From Bacteroidota bacterium (GTDB lineage Bacteria > Bacteroidota > Rhodothermia > Rhodothermales > UBA10348), in contig JAAZVD010000093.1 of the NCBI GenBank assembly GCA_018623785.1, positions 1 through 6,454 on the forward strand: a stretch of 6,454 nt of DNA, given 5' to 3'. Shown one piece after another: positions 1 through 6,365 of the stretch. The position numbers and the translations under genes are program-made. The notes beneath the pieces are model-generated. The model did not search any database. It saw only the letters and a program-made list of their open reading frames with translations, and was not told where the DNA came from. How positions within the stretch are numbered: position 1 is the first letter of the stretch; each line of letters opens with the position of its first letter.

Positions 1-903
1 AGCCAGGACCGTGATAATGTCTTCTGGAAAAACGGACTGCTGATTCGCCCCAATGCCAATCAGTTGTTCGGTTCGGGGCTGAATACTCTGTTTTACTATG
101 CCGAGGTGTACAATCTGGACCCGGCATCCTCTTCTTCGGGCACGTACACGGCATTCACCTATTTGTCGGAGGCAAACCTGCCTCAGCCCATGACGCAGTA
201 TCAGCGTCGTTCGAGCCGGAACCTGCGTTCGCCCGATGTTCTGGTAGGCACCTTCAACATTCGTGAGCTTCCCAGCGGATCGTATTTCCTTCGTATTGCC
301 ATCTTGAACGATGACAACGAGTCGATCGCTGAGCAGTCCCGTAAGTTTTTTGTCTACAACCCTGCCGTGGAGCGGGAGAGCCAGGTTGTTTCCCTCGAGG
401 AGTCGTTCGAGACCAGCCAGTATGCCCGCATGACGGAAGAGGAGCTGGACAGGATGGAAGCCCATGTGGACGTTATTTCGACTGATGCCGAGCGTCGTCG
501 CATACGCAGTATCCAGGATCAGGATGAACGACGTCGCTTCTTCATGCAGTTCTGGAATGTTCGCGATCCGAACCCGAATACACCGGTTAACGAATATCAG
601 GATGAGTTCTACTCACTCATCCAGTACGCTAATGATCGCTATACGAACAGCTTTTCAGAGGGCTGGCAAACGGATCGAGGGCGAACGCTGATCCGTTTTG
701 GGGCACCTACAGCCATAGAGCCTCATCTTTTTGACAGGGGATATGAGCCGTACGAGATCTGGGAATACAACAATATTCCGGGAGAAGGACAGGCCCAGTT
801 CATCTTCGCCGATCTGGATGGTTTTGGATCGTTTGAGCTGGTGCATTCCACGGTAACCGGAGAACGTAAATCCTCCAACTGGCTGGATGAGATCCGTAAG
901 TGA
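1..903 (+). CDS. GWxTD domain-containing protein, 5' end outside window
   Basis: The reading frame is open from the first base and ends with TGA at 901-903, leaving 300 visible residues; the true start and any signal peptide lie to the left. The first half, visible residues ~10-120, is rich in alternating hydrophobic/polar stretches (LFYYAEVYNL, GSYFLRIAIL) and looks like a beta-sandwich. It is followed by a charged helical stretch (~130-180, EERRR-type) and then the C-terminal GWxTD domain: FWNVRDPNPNTPVNEY, then the name motif GWQTDRGR at about 221-228, then RFGAP, YEIWEY and a terminal FELVHS strand. The family is common in Bacteroidota and Acidobacteriota, is usually exported, and has no established biochemical role. 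No function can be given beyond domain identity. It may be read through into asnS, 47 nt downstream. The domain call is firm; cell location is inference. Confidence 0.9.
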   Translation, partial: SQDRDNVFWKNGLLIRPNANQLFGSGLNTLFYYAEVYNLDPASSSSGTYTAFTYLSEANLPQPMTQYQRRSSRNLRSPDVLVGTFNIRELPSGSYFLRIAILNDDNESIAEQSRKFFVYNPAVERESQVVSLEESFETSQYARMTEEELDRMEAHVDVISTDAERRRIRSIQDQDERRRFFMQFWNVRDPNPNTPVNEYQDEFYSLIQYANDRYTNSFSEGWQTDRGRTLIRFGAPTAIEPHLFDRGYEPYEIWEYNNIPGEGQAQFIFADLDGFGSFELVHSTVTGERKSSNWLDEIRK

Positions 904-950
904 TCTAGTCAGCCCGGGGCCTTTCATCGCAACGTCTGCTTCCCATTATC

Positions 951-2456
951 ATGACGCCTGATCATACTCCTGTTGAGTCCCTGCACGATCACATTGGCAA
1001 AACCGTCACCCTTCGGGGATGGCTCTACAACAAGCGTAGCTCCAAAGGCCTGCACTTTCTTGTAGTGCGCGATGGCACTGGATTGTGCCAATGCGTGGTT
1101 AACGAGGAGGAGGTAGGCGCGGTCAGCTGGGAAGCGGCCTCGGAGGCTACCCAGGAAAGCTCCATGGAGCTGACCGGAACACTGCGTGCCGATGACCGCC
1201 AGGTGGGAGGTGTCGAGATGCAGGTTACCGCGATGAAGCTCTTCCAGAAGGCGGAGGAGTATCCGATTACGCCCAAGGAGCACGGCGTGGACTTCTTGAT
1301 GAATCATCGCCATCTGTGGCTGCGCAGCCGCAGGCAATGGGCCATCCTGCGCGTGCGGAACCGCGTCATCATGTCCATCCATGAGTTTTTTCAGGAGCGT
1401 GGCTTCCTTCAGATGGATGCGCCCATTTTGACGGGAACGGCGGTGGAAGGGACATCTACGCTGTTTGAAATGGAATATTTCGGCCGTTCAGCCTACCTGA
1501 CGCAGTCAGGACAGCTGCACGGCGAAGCCATGGCCATGGCCTTTGGTAAAATCTATACCTTCGGCCCGACCTTCCGGGCAGAGAAGTCCAAGACGCGCCG
1601 TCATCTGACGGAGTTCTGGATGATCGAGCCCGAGATGGCCTTCTACGACCTGGAACACACCATGCAATTAGCCGAAGACATGCTGTCGCGCATTGTTTCG
1701 GACGCACTGCGTGATTGCCAGACGGAGCTCGAGGTACTTGAGCGTGACCTTGAGCCGCTCAAGCGCTCCATCGGTGGGTACCCCCGAGTGACCTACTCGG
1801 AGGCCGTCGATCTTCTGCATTCGGACAAAACGAAGACGATGGTGGAGGAGAAGATTGCCGCCATCAAGCTGGAGAAAATCGACCTCGAAAAAGAGCGCGA
1901 TGAAGGAAAGGCGGCCTACGGACAGGCCAAGAAGTGGCAGAAGCGCAAGATTGATGCCCGCGAGATCGAGATCCAGGGTCGCTTGAATGAGATTGAGGAA
2001 GAGCTGCGCAACCTGCCAAAGTGGCTCGAGTCGGCTCAGAATTTCGAATGGGGTACGGATTTCGGTGGCTCGGATGAGACGCTGATTACCTGGCACTATG
2101 ACCGCCCCATTATTGTGCACCGTTTCCCGGCGGTCTTCAAGGCCTTCTACATGAAACGCGATCCTGAAGATGATCGCTTGGCGCTGGGCATGGATGTGCT
2201 GGCTCCCGAAGGCTACGGCGAGATCGTGGGTGGTGGCGAACGTGCCACGGACCTCGCATTCCTGCAGGAGCAGGTGAAAGCGCACGGTCTGCCCGAAGAA
2301 GCCTTTACCTGGTACTTCGACTTGCGTCGCTACGGATCCGTACCGCATGCTGGGTACGGGTTGGGTCTCGAGCGTACCGTGACATGGATCTGCGGTATTC
2401 ATCACCTGCGTGAAACCATTCCATTCGCGCGGACACTGGATCGGCTATATCCCTGA
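951..2456 (+). CDS. asnS: Asparaginyl-tRNA synthetase with coiled-coil insertion
   Basis: Cytosolic class IIb enzyme that joins asparagine to tRNA-Asn using ATP. 501 residues. The N-terminal OB-fold anticodon-binding domain (~15-100) includes VTLRGWLYNKRSS and LVVRDGTG. The catalytic domain shows HRHLWLRS (119-126), motif 1 around FFQERGFLQMDAPILTG (146-162), SGQLHGEA (186-193), motif 2 FGPTFRAEKSKTRRH (204-218), FWMIEPEMAF (222-231), LAPEGYGEIVGGGER (417-431), motif 3 GYGLGLERT (468-476) and the AsnRS ending RETIPFARTLDRLYP. The motifs match the compact Bacillus/Thermus-type AsnRS (about 430 residues, from memory) rather than the E. coli form. The extra length is explained by a highly charged helical insertion at residues ~292-364, between AVDLLHS and FEWGTDFG. 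ATG at 951 is the natural start because the OB fold follows at once; upstream is pyrimidine-rich with no Shine-Dalgarno. All class II motifs are intact, so it should be active. Confidence 0.97.
   Translation: MTPDHTPVESLHDHIGKTVTLRGWLYNKRSSKGLHFLVVRDGTGLCQCVVNEEEVGAVSWEAASEATQESSMELTGTLRADDRQVGGVEMQVTAMKLFQKAEEYPITPKEHGVDFLMNHRHLWLRSRRQWAILRVRNRVIMSIHEFFQERGFLQMDAPILTGTAVEGTSTLFEMEYFGRSAYLTQSGQLHGEAMAMAFGKIYTFGPTFRAEKSKTRRHLTEFWMIEPEMAFYDLEHTMQLAEDMLSRIVSDALRDCQTELEVLERDLEPLKRSIGGYPRVTYSEAVDLLHSDKTKTMVEEKIAAIKLEKIDLEKERDEGKAAYGQAKKWQKRKIDAREIEIQGRLNEIEEELRNLPKWLESAQNFEWGTDFGGSDETLITWHYDRPIIVHRFPAVFKAFYMKRDPEDDRLALGMDVLAPEGYGEIVGGGERATDLAFLQEQVKAHGLPEEAFTWYFDLRRYGSVPHAGYGLGLERTVTWICGIHHLRETIPFARTLDRLYP
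1824..2042 (+). other. Predicted coiled-coil insertion within AsnRS
   Basis: This stretch encodes residues ~292-364 of AsnS. It is dominated by Lys, Glu, Arg and Asp with Ile/Leu at roughly heptad spacing (I334, I341, L345, I348, L352, L355) and contains only one glycine-bearing break (GKAAYG, ~319-324). That pattern suggests two helices folding back as an antiparallel coiled coil. It interrupts the segment that in compact AsnRS runs directly from the 'AV..L' helix to 'WGxDFG'. The reading frame is continuous and both flanks are conserved, so it is a true in-frame insertion and not a sequencing artefact. Its role is unknown; a tRNA contact, dimer contact or partner-binding arm are all possible. 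Confidence 0.7.
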
Positions 2457-2552
2457 TCAAGGGCTTTTTGGTACGCTCCTTGCACGATTCTCGGGTAATG
2501 CTGCGCAAGCCGCAGGCGTGACGCCTTGTGGCGCGCGCGACCGTTTCACGTC

Positions 2553-3314
2553 ATGAACGTTGCTTCCAATACCATGCGTTACCGACCATCATTCTATACA
2601 GGTGTAGCTGCCCTGCTATTGGGTATGCTGACGGCCGTGTCTGCAGGCGCCCAAGAGCGTGCCCACACTGTGACCGTTTCCGGCGAGGGGATCATCAAGA
2701 CCACTCCAGACATGGCAACCGTCTGGTTTGCCGTCCTGTCGCATCATGAACGGCCTGAGCGCGCCAGAGCGCTCAATGCCACCGCATCGGCCGCAGCCAT
2801 GAATGCTGTGCGGGAACTGGGCATCGAGGAGCAGGACATCCAACTGGAAGGGCTGCAGCTGACACCGCGCCGCGTATATGATCCTGACCGTCGAGTCTAT
2901 GATCAGGATGGTTTCGAAGCGTTGCGTACCGTGCAGGTTACGGTGCGCGATCTGGACGTGCTCCCGGACCTTGTTGCAGCCGTAGTTGAGGAAGGGGCCA
3001 ATCAGGTCAATCGTATCCAGTACGGCTTGGATGATCGGAGCGGTATCGAGCTTGAGGTTTTGGCACGTGCCGTGCAGCGTGCAGCGGAAAAAGCGTCCGT
3101 GATGGCGGCTCAGGTTGGTCGATCCATCGGTCAGGCCCTTCAAGTCTCGGAACAAGGGATATCCGTCCCGCAGCCCCGCATGCGTATGGATGCAACAGAG
3201 ATGGTTGCCATGGCCAAGGACGAGGGCGGGAATCCGGATGCGTTTTCTGCCGGCGATATTGAGGTAAGGGCCTCCGTATCGGTTGTTTTCTCCTTGGTTG
3301 ATTCCCAAGAATAG
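2553..3314 (+). CDS. Secreted SIMPL-domain (DUF541, YggE-like) protein
   Basis: 253 residues from ATG 2553. A signal peptide is visible: a basic start (RYRPS), hydrophobic core GVAALLLGMLTAV and cleavage most likely at AGA|Q (after residue ~33), so the protein is exported to the periplasm or envelope. The SIMPL domain fills the rest: VTVSGEGIIKTTPDMATV (40-57), DIQLEGLQLTPRR (95-107), FEALRTVQVTVRDLDVL (121-137), EEGANQVNRIQYGLDD (146-161) and AEKASVMAAQVGRSIG (178-193). Relatives include E. coli YggE and Brucella BP26. These are linked to oxidative-stress defence and form channel-like oligomers, but the molecular function is not settled. A second in-frame ATG at 2574 gives a more usual 26-residue signal peptide and is an equally good start; a TTG at 2526 is less likely. 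No Shine-Dalgarno helps decide. No lipoprotein cysteine is present. Confidence 0.9.
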   Translation: MNVASNTMRYRPSFYTGVAALLLGMLTAVSAGAQERAHTVTVSGEGIIKTTPDMATVWFAVLSHHERPERARALNATASAAAMNAVRELGIEEQDIQLEGLQLTPRRVYDPDRRVYDQDGFEALRTVQVTVRDLDVLPDLVAAVVEEGANQVNRIQYGLDDRSGIELEVLARAVQRAAEKASVMAAQVGRSIGQALQVSEQGISVPQPRMRMDATEMVAMAKDEGGNPDAFSAGDIEVRASVSVVFSLVDSQE

Positions 3315-3333
3315 GAACACTTCCGCACCGTCA

Positions 3334-3413
3334 GGTCGTTGGTAGGAGTGCGGGGCCCGGCTCGGGTACAACGACCGAAGCGAGCGGAGTGACCAACCCG
3401 GGCACAAGGACCG
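3334..3413. repeat. GC-rich inverted and direct repeats before glmM
   Basis: Within the 134-nt gap between the SIMPL gene and glmM, GGTCGTTG (3334-3341) is perfectly complementary to CAACGACC (3369-3376), enclosing a small CCCG-GCT-CGGG hairpin (3356-3366). A rival pairing, GTTGGT (3338-3343) with ACCAAC (3392-3397), shares bases with the first, so the two folds exclude each other. A 17-nt direct repeat also occurs at 3361-3377 and 3397-3413 (14 of 17 identical, 36 nt apart). There is no T-run, so this is not a standard intrinsic terminator. It could be a dispersed extragenic palindromic element or a structured glmM leader. The repeats are directly visible; any function is inference. Confidence 0.5.
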
Positions 3414-3448
3414 GCTGGAGTATAGTCAGCACCATACAACTTTTTTCC

Positions 3449-4819
3449 ATGTCTAAAACGCTTGTTGTATCCATTTCCGGCGTCCGGGGAATTTTCGGCG
3501 CAGGCCTCGATCCCGAAGTCATTGTTCGATTTGCTTCAGCGTACGGCCGATGGATCCTGAGCCAGTCATCCGGAAATGCAACGGTGGTGGTAGGGCGAGA
3601 TGCCCGTGTGTCGGGTCCGGTGTGTGCAGATTTGGTCATGCGGACCCTGCAAAGTCACGGTATTGATGTGGTGGATGCGGGTCTGGCTACGACTCCGACC
3701 GTTGAGAAGGCTGTGATTGCCTGCGGCGCAGCTGGAGGAATCGTGTTGTCCGCCTCCCATAACCCTGCGGAGTGGAATGCTCTCAAGCTCCTGAATGCCA
3801 GGGGAGAGTTCCTTCCACCCGTGGAAGCCGAAGCGGTTATTGCCTTGGCAGAGCGTGCTGCGGATGAGTGGGCGGCTTGGGATGGAATCGGGGACCGCCG
3901 CGAGCAGGATTTTCTCAACGGGCACATCGAGGCTGTCTGCGGACTGGACGGTATTGACCCTGGGGCCATCGCGAAGCGTGATTTCCGGATTGTCGTCGAT
4001 GCCGTTAATTCGGTTGGAGGCATTGCTATCCCGGCTTTGCTGGAGCGCCTTGGGGTGCGCAAAGAGCAGATCGTGGCATTGCATTGCGAGCCGACGGGAC
4101 GTTTTGCCCACCCGGCTGAGCCGCTGCCGCAAAACCTGACCGAGATCATTGAGCGCGTCGGGGAGGAGGGTGCCGATCTGGGCTTGGTAGTTGATCCTGA
4201 TGCCGACCGGTTGGCGCTGATCGCTGATGGTGGTGTGTACGTCAGCGAGGAACTGACACAGGTACTGGCGGCCGATTTCTGGTGGCAGAGCCACAGTGGC
4301 CCATTCGCCACCAACCTATCATCATCTCGAGCCATCGAGGATGTGGCAGCTCGTCATGGGGAATCGGTGTATCGCTCGGCGGTTGGCGAAATCAATGTGG
4401 TTGAGCGGATGAAGGAGGTCGGTGCTGCCATCGGTGGGGAAGGCAACGGAGGCGTCATCCTGCCCGATCTTCATTACGGAAGGGATGCCCTGGTGGGTAC
4501 GGCGTTGATCCTCCAGCATCTGGCAAACACGGGGATGAAGCTGTCCGAATGGGTCGCTGAAATGCCCGTCTACCACATCGCAAAGCTGAAAACTGATATC
4601 GAAGGTATGGATCCTGACACGCTTCTTGAGCGCATGGCGGAGCGGTACGCCGGGGAGCGGATTTCCACTATCGATGGCGTCAAGATTGACCTCGAAGAAG
4701 GCTGGGTGCACATGCGTAAATCCAATACTGAACCTATTATCCGCGTGTACGCCGAAGCCTCATCGGCAGAGGCTGCCACTGCGCTGGGCCAGCGGTTCAT
4801 GACGGAACTGCTCGGGTAG
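3449..4819 (+). CDS. glmM: Phosphoglucosamine mutase, archaeal-type GlmM family
   Basis: Cytosolic alpha-D-phosphohexomutase. The expected reaction is glucosamine-6-phosphate to glucosamine-1-phosphate, feeding UDP-GlcNAc for peptidoglycan and lipopolysaccharide. 456 residues, the usual length. All four domains carry their signatures: N-terminal VSISGVRGIFG (7-17); the phosphoserine loop SASHNPAEWNALK, with catalytic Ser103; the Mg-binding loop DPDADR (249-254); the sugar-specificity loop GGEGNGG (329-335); and the C-terminal phosphate loop RKSNTEPIIRVYAEA (423-437). The GEGNGG and RKSNTEP forms differ from bacterial GlmM (GEQSGH, R.SGTEP) and fit the 'archaeal-type' GlmM subfamily, which is also frequent in Bacteroidota. 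Phosphomannomutase/phosphoglucomutase activity cannot be excluded. ATG 3449 is chosen because the conserved domain starts within ten residues; a GTG at 3389 would add 20 residues encoded by the repeat region. It ends 3 nt from a convergent gene. Confidence 0.9.
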   Translation: MSKTLVVSISGVRGIFGAGLDPEVIVRFASAYGRWILSQSSGNATVVVGRDARVSGPVCADLVMRTLQSHGIDVVDAGLATTPTVEKAVIACGAAGGIVLSASHNPAEWNALKLLNARGEFLPPVEAEAVIALAERAADEWAAWDGIGDRREQDFLNGHIEAVCGLDGIDPGAIAKRDFRIVVDAVNSVGGIAIPALLERLGVRKEQIVALHCEPTGRFAHPAEPLPQNLTEIIERVGEEGADLGLVVDPDADRLALIADGGVYVSEELTQVLAADFWWQSHSGPFATNLSSSRAIEDVAARHGESVYRSAVGEINVVERMKEVGAAIGGEGNGGVILPDLHYGRDALVGTALILQHLANTGMKLSEWVAEMPVYHIAKLKTDIEGMDPDTLLERMAERYAGERISTIDGVKIDLEEGWVHMRKSNTEPIIRVYAEASSAEAATALGQRFMTELLG

Positions 4820-4822
4820 GAG

Positions 4823-5050
4823 TCAGAGGTCCGTAAAACGCGCATCTTCTACATCTTCGTCACGATGGACGGATGTGGGTGTACCTGGAGGACGTTTTTT
4901 TACGACGTGCAGGGGTGATTCTTCGTGCATCGAGGACGGTGCTCGTCCGTCAATCGGATGCTGCCCACTGCGTGCCGCGGCAATCAGGTTACCCGCGGCC
5001 CGGAAGATGTACCAGGCGATAACGGTCAGAACGATCCATTTGAACAACAT
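4823..5050 (-). CDS. Small single-pass membrane protein, unknown function
   Basis: 75 residues starting at ATG 5050-5048. A hydrophobic segment at residues 2-16 (LFKWIVLTVIAWYIF), continuing as the amphipathic RAAGNLIAAAR, should anchor it in the inner membrane. More positive charge after the segment suggests the tail faces the cytoplasm. The tail is polar and proline-rich and ends in an acidic motif, DEDVEDARFTDL. Short membrane proteins of this layout, with an acidic 'DxEDAxFxDL'-like end, occur in Bacteroidota; DUF4834 is a tentative match that I cannot verify. Support for a real gene comes from its strand, the 17-nt spacing after the deoxynucleoside kinase stop, and a clean N-terminal membrane helix. 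The overlapping plus-strand frame at 4875-5060 shows no such logic. The gene lies last in the folK operon. Function unknown. Confidence 0.72.
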   Translation of the reverse strand: MLFKWIVLTVIAWYIFRAAGNLIAAARSGQHPIDGRAPSSMHEESPLHVVKKRPPGTPTSVHRDEDVEDARFTDL

Positions 5051-5067
5051 CCGGTCGTGAAACTGGG

Positions 5068-5793
5068 CTAGAGCAATGTGGCGCCGGTGGACGAGGGGTT
5101 GAAGTACGTCGTACCGGGGTGGCGCAAACTGGCTATCTGCCGTATGAGTTCGTTCAGATCCTCCGGATGTTTCACGAAATCGATGTTCGTGGCGTTCACA
5201 ATCAGCAGAGGGCTCTGATTATAATGGAAGAAATAGTGGTTGTAGGCTTGGTTCAGGCTGTCGATGTACTCCCGATCCATGTCCTTTTCGTAATCGCGCC
5301 CCCGCTGTGCGATGTTGGCCATGAGCCGGTCTGTTGAGGCCTGGAGGTAAACAATCAGGTCCGGTACCGGCGTTGTCGGTTGCATGATGCCGAACATGGT
5401 TTCGTACAGGCTCAGCTCATCGCCCTCTAGGTTGATTCGCGCAAAGATGCGGTCCTTGTCGAAGGTGTAGTCCGCTACCACGAAGTTATGGAAGAGGTCG
5501 CGTCCACCGAGGGTCTGTTGCTGACGGAAACGACTAGCCAAGAACGAAAGCTGCGTCTGGAACGCCCAGCGCGCTCGGTCCTTGTAGAAACGCGCCAGAA
5601 AGGGGTTCTCTTCGAATTGCTCCAGCACCAAGCGCGCCTCGGCCTGTTCGGACAGCATCTTGGCGAGCGTCGTCTTACCCGCTCCGATGACACCTTCTAT
5701 GACGACATACTGCAGATGCTCAGGCCACGAGATGCTGCCTTCATTGCCCGCCTGCACGGTAGACTCTCTGGGTAGGTCGTCAAAAAGACTCAT
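5068..5793 (-). CDS. Deoxynucleoside kinase (dAdo/dGuo kinase-like)
   Basis: Cytosolic salvage enzyme that transfers phosphate from ATP to the 5'-OH of a deoxynucleoside. 241 residues. The P-loop EGVIGAGKTTL is at 33-43, followed by EQFEENPFLARFYKD (58-72) and RWAFQTQLSFLASR (75-88), which are hallmarks of the bacterial deoxyadenosine/deoxyguanosine kinase group. Also present are VADYTFDKDRIFA (106-118, taking the position of the DRS/ERS catalytic motif), PDLIVYLQAS (144-153), the arginine-rich LID region IAQRGRDYEKDM (161-172) and LLIVNAT (196-202). Residues 1-27 are an unconserved lead-in. The start codon overlaps the folK stop (ATGA, 5790-5793), so translation is probably coupled. Substrate choice (dA, dG, dC or mixed) cannot be read from the sequence. 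Pairing with folK links dNTP supply to folate synthesis and appears recurrent in this part of the tree (from memory). Confidence 0.92.
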   Translation of the reverse strand: MSLFDDLPRESTVQAGNEGSISWPEHLQYVVIEGVIGAGKTTLAKMLSEQAEARLVLEQFEENPFLARFYKDRARWAFQTQLSFLASRFRQQQTLGGRDLFHNFVVADYTFDKDRIFARINLEGDELSLYETMFGIMQPTTPVPDLIVYLQASTDRLMANIAQRGRDYEKDMDREYIDSLNQAYNHYFFHYNQSPLLIVNATNIDFVKHPEDLNELIRQIASLRHPGTTYFNPSSTGATLL

Positions 5794-6365
5794 GCACTAC
5801 GCGGAAGCTGCAGGGAGTTGGAGGTCCGGGTGATGTCCGTCTGATCAGGACAGGTTTGGAGAAGATACCCAACGCGGTGATCAAACGGAGCCGGCACCTG
5901 AACATCTGCAGCAATTTCAGCAAGAGGCGCCAGCACGAAGCGCCGCTCTGCCAATCGGGGGTGGGGTAGGGTCAGCGAATCAGTTTGCATGGTGGTGATC
6001 CCTGCCAGGACGATGTCGAGATCGAGGGGGCGGGGTTGCCAGCTTCCTTTTGCGCTGCTCTCCCGCCCGTGCTGGGCCTCGATGTGCACCAGCGTGCGCA
6101 GCATCAGGTCGGGTGGCAACACCGATCGGCACGCCATGACGGCATTGAGGTAGCTGGGCTGGGGCGAGGCCCCGGGTTTCACGTGGGCCTCCGTCTCCCA
6201 AACTGACGATATGGCGATAACGCGACAGCCGGGTTCGGTATCGAGTTCATCGATCGCGCTTTGGAGGTGCTGTATCCGATCGCCCAGGTTAGAGCCCAGC
6301 GCGATGTGGTAGAGGAGCGGTTCAGCCGTCCGAGCAGGATATGTTGGGGTGGAGGGCATACCCAT
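5790..6365 (-). CDS. folK: Hydroxymethyldihydropteridine pyrophosphokinase (HPPK)
   Basis: Transfers pyrophosphate from ATP to 6-hydroxymethyl-7,8-dihydropterin, the step before dihydropteroate synthase in folate synthesis; cytosolic. 191 residues from ATG 6365. Family motifs appear in order: HIALGSNLGDR (20-30), SSVWETEA (53-60), PSYLNAV (70-76), HGRESSAKGSWQPRPLDLDI (99-118, with the Mg-binding Asp pair in DLD) and LPHPRLAERRFVLAPLAEIA (133-152). The N-terminus is about 18 residues longer than the family core, and a ~25-residue C-terminal tail is unconserved. ATG 6359 (189 residues) is an equal alternative. A GTG at 6404 would require translating a perfect hairpin and is disfavoured, although the frame stays open to the window edge. 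It is the first gene of the minus-strand operon, overlapping the kinase by 4 nt. No Shine-Dalgarno; the codon directly follows a T6 tract. Confidence 0.95.
   Translation of the reverse strand: MGMPSTPTYPARTAEPLLYHIALGSNLGDRIQHLQSAIDELDTEPGCRVIAISSVWETEAHVKPGASPQPSYLNAVMACRSVLPPDLMLRTLVHIEAQHGRESSAKGSWQPRPLDLDIVLAGITTMQTDSLTLPHPRLAERRFVLAPLAEIAADVQVPAPFDHRVGYLLQTCPDQTDITRTSNSLQLPRSA

Noticed and set aside
1668..2405. A 245-codon minus-strand frame opposite asnS
   Set aside because: No motif, and it lies opposite conserved AsnRS catalytic sequence; its openness comes from the charged Lys/Glu codons of the coding strand.
2501..2526. Two small hairpins (CTGCG/CGCAG and AGGCG/CGCCT) between asnS and the SIMPL gene
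   Set aside because: Five-base-pair stems with no T-run; not a terminator and expected by chance in GC-rich DNA. The rest of this 96-nt gap shows nothing.
2616..3407. A 263-codon minus-strand frame opposite the SIMPL gene
   Set aside because: Cysteine- and histidine-scattered composition, no recognisable domain, and it lies fully antisense to a gene with signal peptide and family motifs. A shadow of codon bias.
3389..3448. GTG-initiated N-terminal extension of GlmM
   Set aside because: Encoded by the repeat region, unlike any family N-terminus, while ATG 3449 puts the conserved domain at the right place.
3566..4335. Long minus-strand frames opposite glmM
   Set aside because: Two overlapping frames, both without family features, antisense to a complete phosphohexomutase.
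4802..4834. Possible convergent terminator at the glmM end
   Set aside because: Only five clean base pairs (ACGGA/TCCGT) with a 23-nt loop and no T-run on either side.
4875..5060. 61-codon plus-strand frame overlapping the small minus-strand gene
   Set aside because: No membrane helix or domain, wrong orientation for the operon; the minus-strand frame is better supported.
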